Source: JAJEFO01 sp965214325
GTDB lineage: Bacteria; Pseudomonadota; Alphaproteobacteria; Rhodobacterales; Rhodobacteraceae
Assembly (NCBI GenBank): GCA_965214325.1
Contig: CBDCBG010000006.1
Coordinates: 4,588,001 to 4,652,000, forward strand
DNA: 64,000 nt
Reading direction: 5' to 3'
Made by a program: the position numbers and the translations under genes. The notes under the pieces were generated by a model. The model had not been told where the DNA came from, made no database searches, and worked only from the letters and a program-made list of their open reading frames with translations. This document shows positions 1 through 7,344 of this stretch, piece by piece (positions within the stretch are counted from its first letter, which is position 1; each line of letters opens with the position of its first letter).

Positions 1-1859
1 GCGTCATTCGCAACCATCGGCGCGCGGCTCACGGAAAGGCGTCCGGATACGAGGAGATGAACGTTCCTCCCGTGCCGCTCGACCACGGCAACTGTCCGGA
101 TGGCAAGCTGGTCGAGCTGGCCGCGAAGATGTGGGACGAAGCGCTCGAACTGGGCATGAAGCACGGATACCGGAATGCCCAGGCCACGGTCATCGCGCCG
201 ACTGGCACGATCGGCCTCGTGATGGACTGCGACACGACAGGGATCGAGCCGGACTTCGCCTTGGTGAAGTTCAAGAAGCTCGCCGGGGGCGGTTACTTCA
301 AGATAATCAACCGCTCGGTGCCGGCGGCGCTGGAGACTCTTGGACACTCTTCCTCCCAGATCCGGGAAATCGTTTCCTACGCCGTCGGCCACGGAACGCT
401 GGCGAACGCTCCGGGGATCAACCATGCAGCGCTGGTTGGGCACGGATTCGGCCAGGCCGAGATCGACCGGATCGAGGAAGCCCTGCCCACCGCGTTCGAC
501 ATTCGATTCGTGTTCAACCAGTGGACGCTTGGCGAGGAGTTCTGCCTGGCGACCCTCGGGATCCCGGCGGAGAAGCTGAATGATCCGGAATTCGACATTC
601 TCCGCAGTCTTGGCTTCAGCAAGGCGGACATTGAGGCCGCGAATGACCACGTCTGCGGATCGATGACGCTGGAAGGCGCGCCGCACCTGTCGGAAAGGCA
701 TTACCATGTCTTCGACTGCGCGAATCCGTGCGGGCGCAAAGGCAAGCGGTTCCTTCCGGTCGACAGCCACATCACGATGATGGCCGCCGCCCAGTCGTTC
801 ATTTCGGGTGCGATCTCCAAGACGATCAACATGCCGAACGACGCGACCGTCGAGGATTGCAAGGCGGCCTACGAACTGTCGCACCGGCTCGGCATCAAGG
901 CCAATGCGCTTTACCGTGACGGTTCAAAGCTCTCGCAGCCCCTGTCAGCGTCCCTTGTCGAGGTTGACGACGAGGCGGCCGGGACGCTTGAGACCGGCAC
1001 GCCGCAGGAGAAGGCGGTCGTGCTGGCCGAGAAGGTCGTGGAAGCGGTCATTGCCAAGGACGTGGCAGGCGCACGCAATCGAATGCCCGAAAGGCGGCGG
1101 GGATACACCCAGAAGGCCATTGTCGGAGGGCACAAGGTCTACCTGAGAACCGGCGAATACGGCGATGGTTCGCTGGGCGAGATCTTCATCGACATGCACA
1201 AGGAAGGCGCCGGCTTCCGGGCGATGATGAACAATTTCGCGATCGCCATCTCGGTCGGTCTCCAGTACGGCGTGCCGCTGGAGGAGTTCGTGGATGCCTT
1301 CACTTTCACGCGCTTCGAACCAGCCGGCATGGTGCAGGGCAACGACTCGATCAAGAATGCCACCTCGATACTGGACTACATCTTCAGGGAACTGGCGGTC
1401 AGCTATCTGGATCGCACTGATCTCGCACATGTGAAACCGGAAGGGCCGACATTCGATGACTTGGGCCGCGGCGAGGAGGAGGGCAAGCCGGGCATTGTCG
1501 AGGCTTCCGCCGCAAGGGGTCCGACCCAGGTCGAGGTGCTCAAGCGCGTCGCTTCCGCAGGATACACCCGAGGCCGCGTGCCAAGAGAGCTGGTGCTCGT
1601 GGAAGGCGGAGCGGCCACCGCGCTGGACAACGCTGCCGGTCCCGCGGTGCCGACTGGGGCAACTCCGCCGGAAGCGGGAGCGGCATTGGCAGTCGGCGCG
1701 TCGCCTGGCGAGGGAACGGTCGAGATAGGCGCGCGAATGAAGGCCAGGATGCAGGGATTCGAGGGAGATCCTTGCGGCGAATGCGGCAACTATACATTGG
1801 TGCGCAACGGCACGTGCATGAAGTGCAACACTTGCGGCGCGACAAGCGGGTGCAGTTGA
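1..1859 (+). CDS. nrdJ: Adenosylcobalamin-dependent (class II) ribonucleotide reductase, 3' part
   Basis: The frame is open to the left edge, so the N-terminal part lies outside the window. The visible ~619 residues match the C-terminal part of NrdJ, which reduces ribonucleotides to deoxyribonucleotides in the cytoplasm using B12 and does not need oxygen. Seen: the barrel-strand segment CANPCGRKGKRFLPVDSHI, then KTINMPNDATVEDC and GIKANALYRDGSKLSQPL, a low-complexity Ala/Gly/Glu linker, and a C-terminal Cys-rich tail (CGECGNYTLVRNGTCMKCN) that is typical of alphaproteobacterial NrdJ and probably acts in redox recycling or metal binding. A methionine at 57 is internal and not the start. No regulatory DNA is visible because the promoter is upstream of the window. 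Confidence 0.95.
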   Translation, partial: VIRNHRRAAHGKASGYEEMNVPPVPLDHGNCPDGKLVELAAKMWDEALELGMKHGYRNAQATVIAPTGTIGLVMDCDTTGIEPDFALVKFKKLAGGGYFKIINRSVPAALETLGHSSSQIREIVSYAVGHGTLANAPGINHAALVGHGFGQAEIDRIEEALPTAFDIRFVFNQWTLGEEFCLATLGIPAEKLNDPEFDILRSLGFSKADIEAANDHVCGSMTLEGAPHLSERHYHVFDCANPCGRKGKRFLPVDSHITMMAAAQSFISGAISKTINMPNDATVEDCKAAYELSHRLGIKANALYRDGSKLSQPLSASLVEVDDEAAGTLETGTPQEKAVVLAEKVVEAVIAKDVAGARNRMPERRRGYTQKAIVGGHKVYLRTGEYGDGSLGEIFIDMHKEGAGFRAMMNNFAIAISVGLQYGVPLEEFVDAFTFTRFEPAGMVQGNDSIKNATSILDYIFRELAVSYLDRTDLAHVKPEGPTFDDLGRGEEEGKPGIVEASAARGPTQVEVLKRVASAGYTRGRVPRELVLVEGGAATALDNAAGPAVPTGATPPEAGAALAVGASPGEGTVEIGARMKARMQGFEGDPCGECGNYTLVRNGTCMKCNTCGATSGCS

Positions 1860-2312
1860 TGACGCGTGACAGGGCTAACCACTTGGCTCTGTTCAGAGGA
1901 CAGGGTGGCGCTGCCGCGCAGTTTCACCTTGACGTCGGGGGTTCTCCCGCCCCCGAAACGAGAAGCGGGGCTCGGCCGACAGCTTGGGTTGGCGTCTTCC
2001 CGCCCGGAGAATCGTGGCATGCGGTTCGACGGAGCACGGGGCGGGTGCGCTCGCCCTGAACGCGGGTCAGGCCGCAGGCAGAAACCGGGCGGCACAACAA
2101 GCGAGCCTGACAAGCGAAACTGGGGGGCAACGGCCCCCCAACTTTCCTTGCAGGTCTCGCAACCATGCGGTCGGGCAGGAGCGATCTCCGTGTGCCTTGC
2201 AAGATGTCCCGTTGATCGATGAGGTTCCGGACCCCATTCGACAGGGTCGTGGCGGCGAAAGCGACGGTCCAGAGGCAGAATTCCCGCATGCCGGAATTCG
2301 CCGCCGACGCGC
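1860..2312. other. Intergenic region between convergent nrdJ and ilvN
   Basis: No credible gene. It holds two strong GC hairpins. One at 1935-1956 has a 7-bp stem (TCGGGGG/CCCCCGA) with an 8-nt loop. The other at 2121-2140 has an 8-bp stem. Both sit between converging genes, so they may end transcription from either side. Neither has a good U-tract. Confidence 0.6.
2121..2140. terminator. Candidate bidirectional terminator hairpin
   Basis: A perfect 8-bp stem TGGGGGGC/GCCCCCCA closes an AACG tetraloop. On the plus strand it is followed by ACTTTCC and on the minus strand by GTTTC, so the U-tracts are weak. It lies 170 bp past the ilvN stop and 260 bp past the nrdJ stop. Confidence 0.4.
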
Positions 2313-2897
2313 TCAGGTCATTCCGTTCTCTGCGTCGATTTCACCTCTCGCCAGCGCGACCACGCCGGTGCGCGCCAGTTCCTCGAGGCCCAGAGGCCGC
2401 ATGAGCTCCGCGAACGCATCTATCTTTTGGGACGTGCCGGTCACTTCGAACACGAAACTGTCCAGAGTGGAATCCACGACCTGCGCGCGGAAGATGTCCG
2501 CCAGCCGCAGTGCCTCGACCCGGATCTCGCCCTTTCCGACAACGCGGAAGAGGGCAAGTTCCCGTTCGACGGCCACGCCTTCGGTTGTCAGGTCATGGAC
2601 GTCGTGAACCGGCACGACCCTGCCGAGTTGCGCCTTGATCTGCTCGATGACCGATGGCGTGCCGGTGGTGACAACCGTGATGCGGCTGCGGCGGCCCGTG
2701 TGATCGATTTCCGCGACGGTCAGGCTTTCTATGTTGTAGCCCCGCCCCGAAAAGAGCCCGATGACGCGCGCAAGGACGCCCGCCTCGTTGTCAACGATCA
2801 GAGCCAGCGTGTGCCGCTCCGTTCCCTGTTCGTGGTAGTCACGGAGATCGTAGGCCGAATGGCTCGACGAGCCTTTCTTGATGTTCAGTGGTGACAT
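2313..2897 (-). CDS. ilvN: Acetolactate synthase small (regulatory) subunit
   Basis: 194 residues. This is the regulatory subunit that binds valine and stimulates the catalytic subunit IlvB in the first common step of branched-chain amino acid synthesis. The N-terminal ACT domain (about residues 27-100) reads HTLALIVDNEAGVLARVIGL and GYNIESLTV, the usual ligand-binding signature. The C-terminal ALS_ss domain follows (RELALFRVVGK, FVFEVTGTSQKIDAF). Length is close to the family norm of 160-190. It lies 83 bp downstream of ilvB on the same strand and is probably co-transcribed and controlled by the same attenuator at 4772-4873. Confidence 0.95.
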   Translation of the reverse strand: MSPLNIKKGSSSHSAYDLRDYHEQGTERHTLALIVDNEAGVLARVIGLFSGRGYNIESLTVAEIDHTGRRSRITVVTTGTPSVIEQIKAQLGRVVPVHDVHDLTTEGVAVERELALFRVVGKGEIRVEALRLADIFRAQVVDSTLDSFVFEVTGTSQKIDAFAELMRPLGLEELARTGVVALARGEIDAENGMT

Positions 2898-2980
2898 GTC
2901 GCTTCTTTTGTCCTGATGAGGTTCCGGTGGCGCCGCTGGCGCATGGGCCGCCGCTGGTCCGATGGCCGCATGTGCAGGCC

Positions 2981-4744
2981 CTAGACCAGCACGGCGCCGG
3001 CCTCGTTGATCGCGCCGCCCGTGTCCGCGTCTTCGCCGAGCAGCATCTTGTTGTGTGGCTCGCCGGAGGGGATCATCGGGAAGCAGTTTTCGTGCTTCTC
3101 GACCAGGCAGTCCACGATGACAGGTCCGTCATGGGCCAGCATTTCCATGATTCCGCCGTCCAGGTCCGCCGCATTGTCGATCTTGATGCCCTTCGCCCCA
3201 AAGGCCTCCGCGAGCTTCACGAAATCCGGCAGCGCTTCTGACCAGGAGTGCGAGTAGCGTTCGCCGTGCAGCAATTCCTGCCACTGCCGGACCATGCCGA
3301 GGCGCTCGTTGTTCAGGATGAACTGCTTCACGGGGAGACGGTACTGCACCGCCGTGCCCATCTCCTGCATGTTCATGAGCCAAGACGCCTCTCCGGCGAC
3401 GTTGATGACAAGGGCGTCGGGATGCGCCATCTGCACGCCGATGGAGGAGGGAAAGCCATAGCCCATGGTTCCGAGCCCGCCACTGGTCATCCATCGCTTC
3501 GGGTCGTTCATGCCCATGTATTGGGCGGCCCACATCTGGTGTTGGCCAACTTCCGTGCAGATGTAGCGATCGGGATGGTCCTTGGTCAGCGCCTCAAGGC
3601 GTTGAATGGCATGCTGCGGACGGACGGTGTCGCCGGTTTGCTCGAACTTGAGGCAATCGACGCTGCGCCACTCGTTGATCTGCCCCCACCATTCCGTCAC
3701 CGCCGGGGCGTCCGTTTTCGCGCCCCGCGAATTCCAGACCTTGAGCAGGTCTTCCAGGACATGCGCGACATCGCCGATGATCGGCAGTTCGGCATGGATG
3801 ACCTTGTTGATCGACGAGGGGTCGATGTCGATATGGGCCTTCACGGAGTCCGGGCTGAAGTCCTGCACACGGCCGGTGATCCGGTCATCGAAACGTGCAC
3901 CGACGTTTATCATGAGGTCGCAGTCGTGCATGGCGAGGTTTGCCTCGTAGAGCCCGTGCATGCCCAGCATGCCAAGCCAGTTCTTTCCGTTGGCCGGATA
4001 GGCGCCCAGCCCCATGAGCGTTGACGTGACGGGAAAGCCGGTCTTGTCCACCAGCCGCCGCAGAAGTTCGCATGCCCGATCGCCCGAGTTGATGACGCCG
4101 CCACCGGTATAGAAGATAGGGCGCTTCGCGGTTTCAATCGCCTCCGCCAGGGCGGTGACGATTTCGATGTCTCCCTTGACCTTCGGTGCATAGTGGCCCG
4201 TCGGTGTTTCATCCGGTCTGGTGTATGTGCCCGAAGCGAACTGGACGTCCTTGGGGATGTCGACGAGCACGGGTCCGGGCCTGCCGTTCATGGCAACGTG
4301 AAAGGCCTCGTGGATCGCGCTGGCGAGCCTGTCCGTTTCCTTGACCAGCCAGTTATGTTTCGTGCAAGGTCGCGTGATGCCGACCGTGTCCGCCTCCTGG
4401 AAGGCGTCGTTGCCGATCATGAATGTAGGGACCTGGCCGGAGAGCAGGACGATCGGGACCGAATCCATCAGTGCGTCGGTCAGGCCCGTGACGGCGTTTG
4501 TCGCGCCTGGGCCGGACGTGACCAGAACCACGCCGGGGCGCCCGGTGGAGCGGGCGTAGCCTTCGGCCGCGTGGACCGCGCCCTGTTCGTGGCGCACGAG
4601 GACGTGCCGGATCCGGTTTTGCTGAAAGACCTCGTCATAGATTGGAAGCACGGCCCCGCCCGGGTAGCCAAACACGACGTCGACCCCTTGGTCCTGCAAC
4701 GCTTGCACGACCATTTTCGCGCCAGTCATCTGCTCTTGTTTCAT
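2981..4744 (-). CDS. ilvB: Acetolactate synthase large (catalytic) subunit
   Basis: 587 residues from the preferred start. A ThDP- and FAD-dependent enzyme that condenses pyruvate with pyruvate or 2-oxobutyrate. Seen: the N-terminal pyrimidine domain with the catalytic Glu region (RHEQGAVHAAEGYAR), a central domain with GMLGMHG and ARFDDRITG, and the C-terminal ThDP domain (MGYGFPSSIGVQMAHP). The usual GDG-N metal motif is altered to AGEASWLMN. This is worth noting because the metal-binding Asp-x-x-Asn pattern is normally GDGSFQMN. The start MKQEQMTGAK at 4744 has AGGA 8 nt upstream. A longer reading from 4771 would begin directly on the attenuator T-run and is rejected. Expression is probably attenuated. 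Confidence 0.95.
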   Translation of the reverse strand: MKQEQMTGAKMVVQALQDQGVDVVFGYPGGAVLPIYDEVFQQNRIRHVLVRHEQGAVHAAEGYARSTGRPGVVLVTSGPGATNAVTGLTDALMDSVPIVLLSGQVPTFMIGNDAFQEADTVGITRPCTKHNWLVKETDRLASAIHEAFHVAMNGRPGPVLVDIPKDVQFASGTYTRPDETPTGHYAPKVKGDIEIVTALAEAIETAKRPIFYTGGGVINSGDRACELLRRLVDKTGFPVTSTLMGLGAYPANGKNWLGMLGMHGLYEANLAMHDCDLMINVGARFDDRITGRVQDFSPDSVKAHIDIDPSSINKVIHAELPIIGDVAHVLEDLLKVWNSRGAKTDAPAVTEWWGQINEWRSVDCLKFEQTGDTVRPQHAIQRLEALTKDHPDRYICTEVGQHQMWAAQYMGMNDPKRWMTSGGLGTMGYGFPSSIGVQMAHPDALVINVAGEASWLMNMQEMGTAVQYRLPVKQFILNNERLGMVRQWQELLHGERYSHSWSEALPDFVKLAEAFGAKGIKIDNAADLDGGIMEMLAHDGPVIVDCLVEKHENCFPMIPSGEPHNKMLLGEDADTGGAINEAGAVLV

Positions 4745-4771
4745 CGCGCCCGTCCTTTGCATTCCGCGCAT

Positions 4772-4796
4772 AAAAAAGCCCCCGGGTTTCGGGGGC
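4772..4796 (-). terminator. Rho-independent attenuator terminator of ilvBN
   Basis: On the minus strand a 7-bp GC stem GCCCCCG/CGGGGGC with an AAACC loop is followed directly by six T. It sits 28 nt upstream of the ilvB start codon, so it must be bypassed for ilvBN expression. An alternative 9-bp pairing (4831-4839 with 4794-4802, one G.U) would take up the 5' side of this stem and act as an antiterminator. Confidence 0.85.
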
Positions 4797-4822
4797 GCAT
4801 GGGTGTCAGTTCAGGGATTCCG

Positions 4823-4873
4823 TTACCGGTCCACGCGCCATGTTCCTGCAAGCACTACAGCCTTCGTTCCCAT
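4823..4873 (-). CDS. Leader peptide of the ilvBN attenuator
   Basis: A 16-codon frame, MGTKAVVLAGTWRVDR, starting at 4873 with GGAG 8 nt upstream. Codons 6-8 are GTA GTG CTT (Val-Val-Leu), the end products of the pathway. A ribosome stalled on them would leave 4831-4839 free to form the antiterminator. A ribosome reaching the stop would cover that strand and let the terminator at 4772-4796 form. A second short frame, MSTMLVSLI (4888-4917), lies upstream but overlaps the likely promoter. Confidence 0.75.
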   Translation of the reverse strand: MGTKAVVLAGTWRVDR

Positions 4874-4898
4874 TGCCGGACTCCATTTCAGATCAGCG

Positions 4899-4926
4899 AG
4901 ACTAGCATCGTCGACATTGGCGTCAA
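4899..4926 (-). promoter_or_regulatory. Probable ilvBN promoter
   Basis: On the minus strand TTGACG (4921-4926), a 16-nt spacer and TAGTCT (4899-4904) resemble a sigma-70 promoter. Transcription would begin shortly before the SD of the leader peptide. The -10 match is only moderate. Confidence 0.4.
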
Positions 4927-4996
4927 CAGGCAAATTTGCATTTCTTGCGTCTCGCGCGCCGTTTGCGAAACTTCCTTCACGAATTGCCGTGCCGCC

Positions 4997-5920
4997 TTAC
5001 CATTTGCTGTCCCGACCGCCACTCCCGTTCTGCGGTCGAACGGGCCCCATTCCGCCCGGCCGTGGTGCGGCGGGTTTCCGGCCATGCGGCGCTTCGGGAC
5101 GAACCGGACGGGTGTCCGGAAGGCTGATGCGCGCCACCTGTTCCGCGACCGTTTCGGAATCTGCGGAATCAAGGTCCGGCGAGTACTGTCCAGGGTCGCC
5201 AAGGTCTTTCCATTCTCCGTTGGAGTAAATTTCGACGGCCTCAAAGCTGGCCTTGTATGTCATCTTCGCCGAGCCAGGCACCCAGTACCCGAGATAGACG
5301 TAGGGGAGCCCGGCGTCCCGCGCGATCCGGATATGGTCGAGGATCGCGTAGGTTCCGAGACTGCGGCCCGCCAACTGCGGATCATAGAAGCTGTAGACCA
5401 TGCTCAGTCCGTCATCGAGCACGTCGGTAAGGCATACGGCGCGGAGCGTGATGTCGCCCCTGTCTCTGGAAGTGTATTCCACGACTCGCGAGCGAACCGG
5501 TGTTTCCTCGATCATGGCCGCGAACTCGAAGATGTCCATGTCGGCCATGCCGCCGTCCGCGTGCCGGCTGTCCAGATAGGCGCGGAACAGGGCGTATTGC
5601 TCCTCTGTCGCCCAGGGCGACATTGCTTCACGGACGAGCGACGAGTTTCTCCGAAGCGTCCGGCTCTGGCTTCGAGACGGCGCGAAGTCCTTCACGCGGA
5701 TGCGGGCAGAGAAGCATGCCGAGCACTCGGCGCAGGAAGGTCGGTAGAGCACGTTCTGGGATCTGCGGAATCCCTGCTTCGAAAGCGAGTTGTTCAGCTG
5801 TTCCGCATAGTTGCCCTGAAGTGACGTGAACAGTTTCCGCTCCATCCTGCCTTCGAGGTAGGGGCAGGTCTGGGGCGCAGTCACGTAGAACTGCGGCGCG
5901 ATGGGAAGAGTATGCCGCAT
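4997..5920 (-). CDS. bpt: Aspartate/glutamate leucyltransferase (Bpt/Ate family)
   Basis: 307 residues. It transfers Leu (or Arg in Ate-type enzymes) from aminoacyl-tRNA to the N-terminus of proteins beginning with Asp or Glu, marking them for ClpS/ClpAP degradation in the bacterial N-end rule pathway. The N-terminal ATE_N domain has CPYLEGRMERKLFT and the Cys pairs in SCAECSACFSARI. The ATE_C domain has SMVYSFYDP and LGYWVPGSAKMTYKASF. The C-terminal ~50 residues are low-complexity and charged, longer than in the core family. Substrate choice (Leu versus Arg) is by family resemblance only. It is transcribed in the same direction as the next two genes. Confidence 0.92.
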   Translation of the reverse strand: MRHTLPIAPQFYVTAPQTCPYLEGRMERKLFTSLQGNYAEQLNNSLSKQGFRRSQNVLYRPSCAECSACFSARIRVKDFAPSRSQSRTLRRNSSLVREAMSPWATEEQYALFRAYLDSRHADGGMADMDIFEFAAMIEETPVRSRVVEYTSRDRGDITLRAVCLTDVLDDGLSMVYSFYDPQLAGRSLGTYAILDHIRIARDAGLPYVYLGYWVPGSAKMTYKASFEAVEIYSNGEWKDLGDPGQYSPDLDSADSETVAEQVARISLPDTRPVRPEAPHGRKPAAPRPGGMGPVRPQNGSGGRDSKW

Positions 5921-5987
5921 GGCCTCCGGCTTGTGTTGCTCGGCACCAGACTACCAAGCGGAAGCCACGCCGCCAATCCAAATCAGG

Positions 5988-6449
5988 TCAGGCCATTCCA
6001 GGCTTGCGACGATTGATCGCAACCGTGCCAAGAACCATGTCGCTCAAGCCTTGCCGCCTGGCGGATAGGAGCATCATCCCGACGGAAATCATCTGCACCG
6101 GGAAGGTCAGCATCGAGAAGAAGTAACCTGCGGTGTGCAGCAGCGCGGTTTTTCCATCAAGCTCGGCGCCGCCCAGGTCCCGGATCTCGATTCCCACGAG
6201 AATCATTCCCGGCGTCGCCGAGGACGATGCAAGCGTCGCCCAGCGATAGAGAAAGCTGATGCACGCATAGACCGCAGGCAGGAAAAGCAGTGCTGTGAAC
6301 AAGGAGAATGCCACGATCGCCGCGGTGGCCAGCGAGATCAGGACGACATCCAGGCACCAGGCGAGGAACCGTTTCAACGGCACGTTTCGATAGAGTCGGT
6401 CGTCGTGCCCACCTCCCAGCCGGTCGATCAGGTGCTCCAGGGATGTCAT
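5988..6449 (-). CDS. RDD family membrane protein
   Basis: 153 residues. An inner-membrane protein of the RDD family (Arg-Asp-Asp conserved in membrane segments), with no assigned reaction. It has hydrophobic segments at about residues 30-75 (two helices, beginning RFLAWCLDVVLISL) and 100-128. The cytoplasmic stretch SSATPGMILVGIEIRD is typical of the family. It lies downstream of the DUF2852 gene and upstream of bpt on the same strand. A hairpin at 6477-6506 may separate it from the DUF2852 transcript. Confidence 0.85.
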   Translation of the reverse strand: MTSLEHLIDRLGGGHDDRLYRNVPLKRFLAWCLDVVLISLATAAIVAFSLFTALLFLPAVYACISFLYRWATLASSSATPGMILVGIEIRDLGGAELDGKTALLHTAGYFFSMLTFPVQMISVGMMLLSARRQGLSDMVLGTVAINRRKPGMA

Positions 6450-6476
6450 GTCGAGTTCCTCCGCGCTGGAATCATT

Positions 6477-6506
6477 GGCGGCCCGTTCCGATTCGGAAGG
6501 GCCGCC
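6477..6506 (-). terminator. Long hairpin between DUF2852 and RDD genes
   Basis: Outer arms GGCGGCCC (6477-6484) and GGGCCGCC (6499-6506) pair perfectly. Inner arms TTCCG/CGGAA extend the stem with one bulged base and an ATT loop. It begins 24 nt past the DUF2852 stop. There is no U-tract, so it could be an attenuator, an mRNA-stabilising hairpin or a factor-assisted terminator. Confidence 0.5.
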
Positions 6507-6529
6507 GCTGTAGGAGTTCGGTTCCTGGT

Positions 6530-6952
6530 TCAGGCCCCGGCGGTGTCGGGGTCGATGTCGGCTTCACGGGCCTTTCTGGCGCGCTCGGCCATGAACTGGT
6601 CGAATTCCGCCTTGTCTTTCGCGTGACGCAGGCGCTGCAGGAAGGTCTCGAACGAATCCTGTTCCTCTTCAAGGCGTCGAAGTGTGTCCGCCTTGTATGC
6701 GTCGAAGGCCGCGTTTCCGCTGGACTTCATGGCGGCCTGAATGTTGCCGCACTTCTTGCGCTTTCCGTTGAACATGCCCTTGCTCCAGATCATGTAGGCC
6801 AAGAGTGCTAGGCCGATTGGCCAGAAGAAGATGAAGCCGAGGATCATCGCGGCGATCCAGGCTCCTTTGCCACGCTCGTCCATCCACCGCTCGAAACGGC
6901 CAAGCCAGCTTGTGAAGCCGGAAGTGGTGGCGTTGAGTGTCGCGTTTGTCAT
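6530..6952 (-). CDS. DUF2852 family membrane protein
   Basis: 140 residues. Matches a conserved alphaproteobacterial family (DUF2852) of unknown role. One or two hydrophobic segments lie at about residues 30-55 (WIAAMILGFIFFWPIGLALL), followed by a basic patch (GKRKKCG) and a long amphipathic, charged C-terminal helix (RRLEEEQDSFETFLQRLRHA). The upstream 6953-7080 stretch is AT-richer than its surroundings and likely holds the promoter. Function is unknown; a peripheral membrane assembly role would be a guess. Confidence 0.85.
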   Translation of the reverse strand: MTNATLNATTSGFTSWLGRFERWMDERGKGAWIAAMILGFIFFWPIGLALLAYMIWSKGMFNGKRKKCGNIQAAMKSSGNAAFDAYKADTLRRLEEEQDSFETFLQRLRHAKDKAEFDQFMAERARKAREADIDPDTAGA

Positions 6953-7099
6953 CCCTTTTGCTCCTTGGTTCGTATATGTGAATGCTTTTCACATCATCGA
7001 TATCGTGAGTGCGGCGCGAAGTTCAAGCCAGAATGTGACTGTTTTTAACATTATTTGCGTAACATTCTGAAAAGACGCAAAACAAATTTGCTCGAGCGA

Positions 7100-7265
7100 C
7101 AGGTCTTGGTGCAAGTTCCTTGCTTGGTGCAGCCCCTTCCGGCACGCAGTTGATCGAACCGGGGCAATCGGCGCCGAAACGGAAGACGAGCCCGACGATG
7201 TCCCTCTCCGGGATGCCGTGGCGTTGCGTGACTTGGTTGCGCATTTCGTTCTCCCGCGGCGGTTG
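7100..7265 (-). pseudogene. HipA-like kinase toxin, N-terminal-domain remnant
   Basis: About 55 codons from a short frame read NEMRNQVTQRHGIPERDIVG then FRFGADCPGSINCVPEG. This resembles the N-terminal domain of HipA (the stretch around NLLPD...RDRI...IGRDCVGALQLIP). An in-frame stop lies just upstream (7266-7268), and similarity ends after ~VPEGAAPSKEL, so only a fragment of a >400-residue gene remains. ISKra4-A copy 1 begins 79 bp further. No partner hipB is seen. Confidence 0.5.
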
Positions 7266-7344
7266 TCAGCCGCTTCCAGGAGACCGAACTCCTCTGTGAG
7301 GCTGCTCGACTGCTCCGTCCCGACCCGAGCCTCCGTTGCTCCAG

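Noticed and set aside
4888..4917. MSTMLVSLI as the ilvBN leader peptide
   Set aside because: It is rich in Leu/Val/Ile, but no SD precedes it, it overlaps the likely promoter, and it is too far from the antiterminator arm. Kept as a weak alternative.
4193..5824. 543-codon plus-strand open frame across the ilvB 5' end, leader and bpt
   Set aside because: Crosses the attenuator and two well-supported minus-strand genes; no domain.
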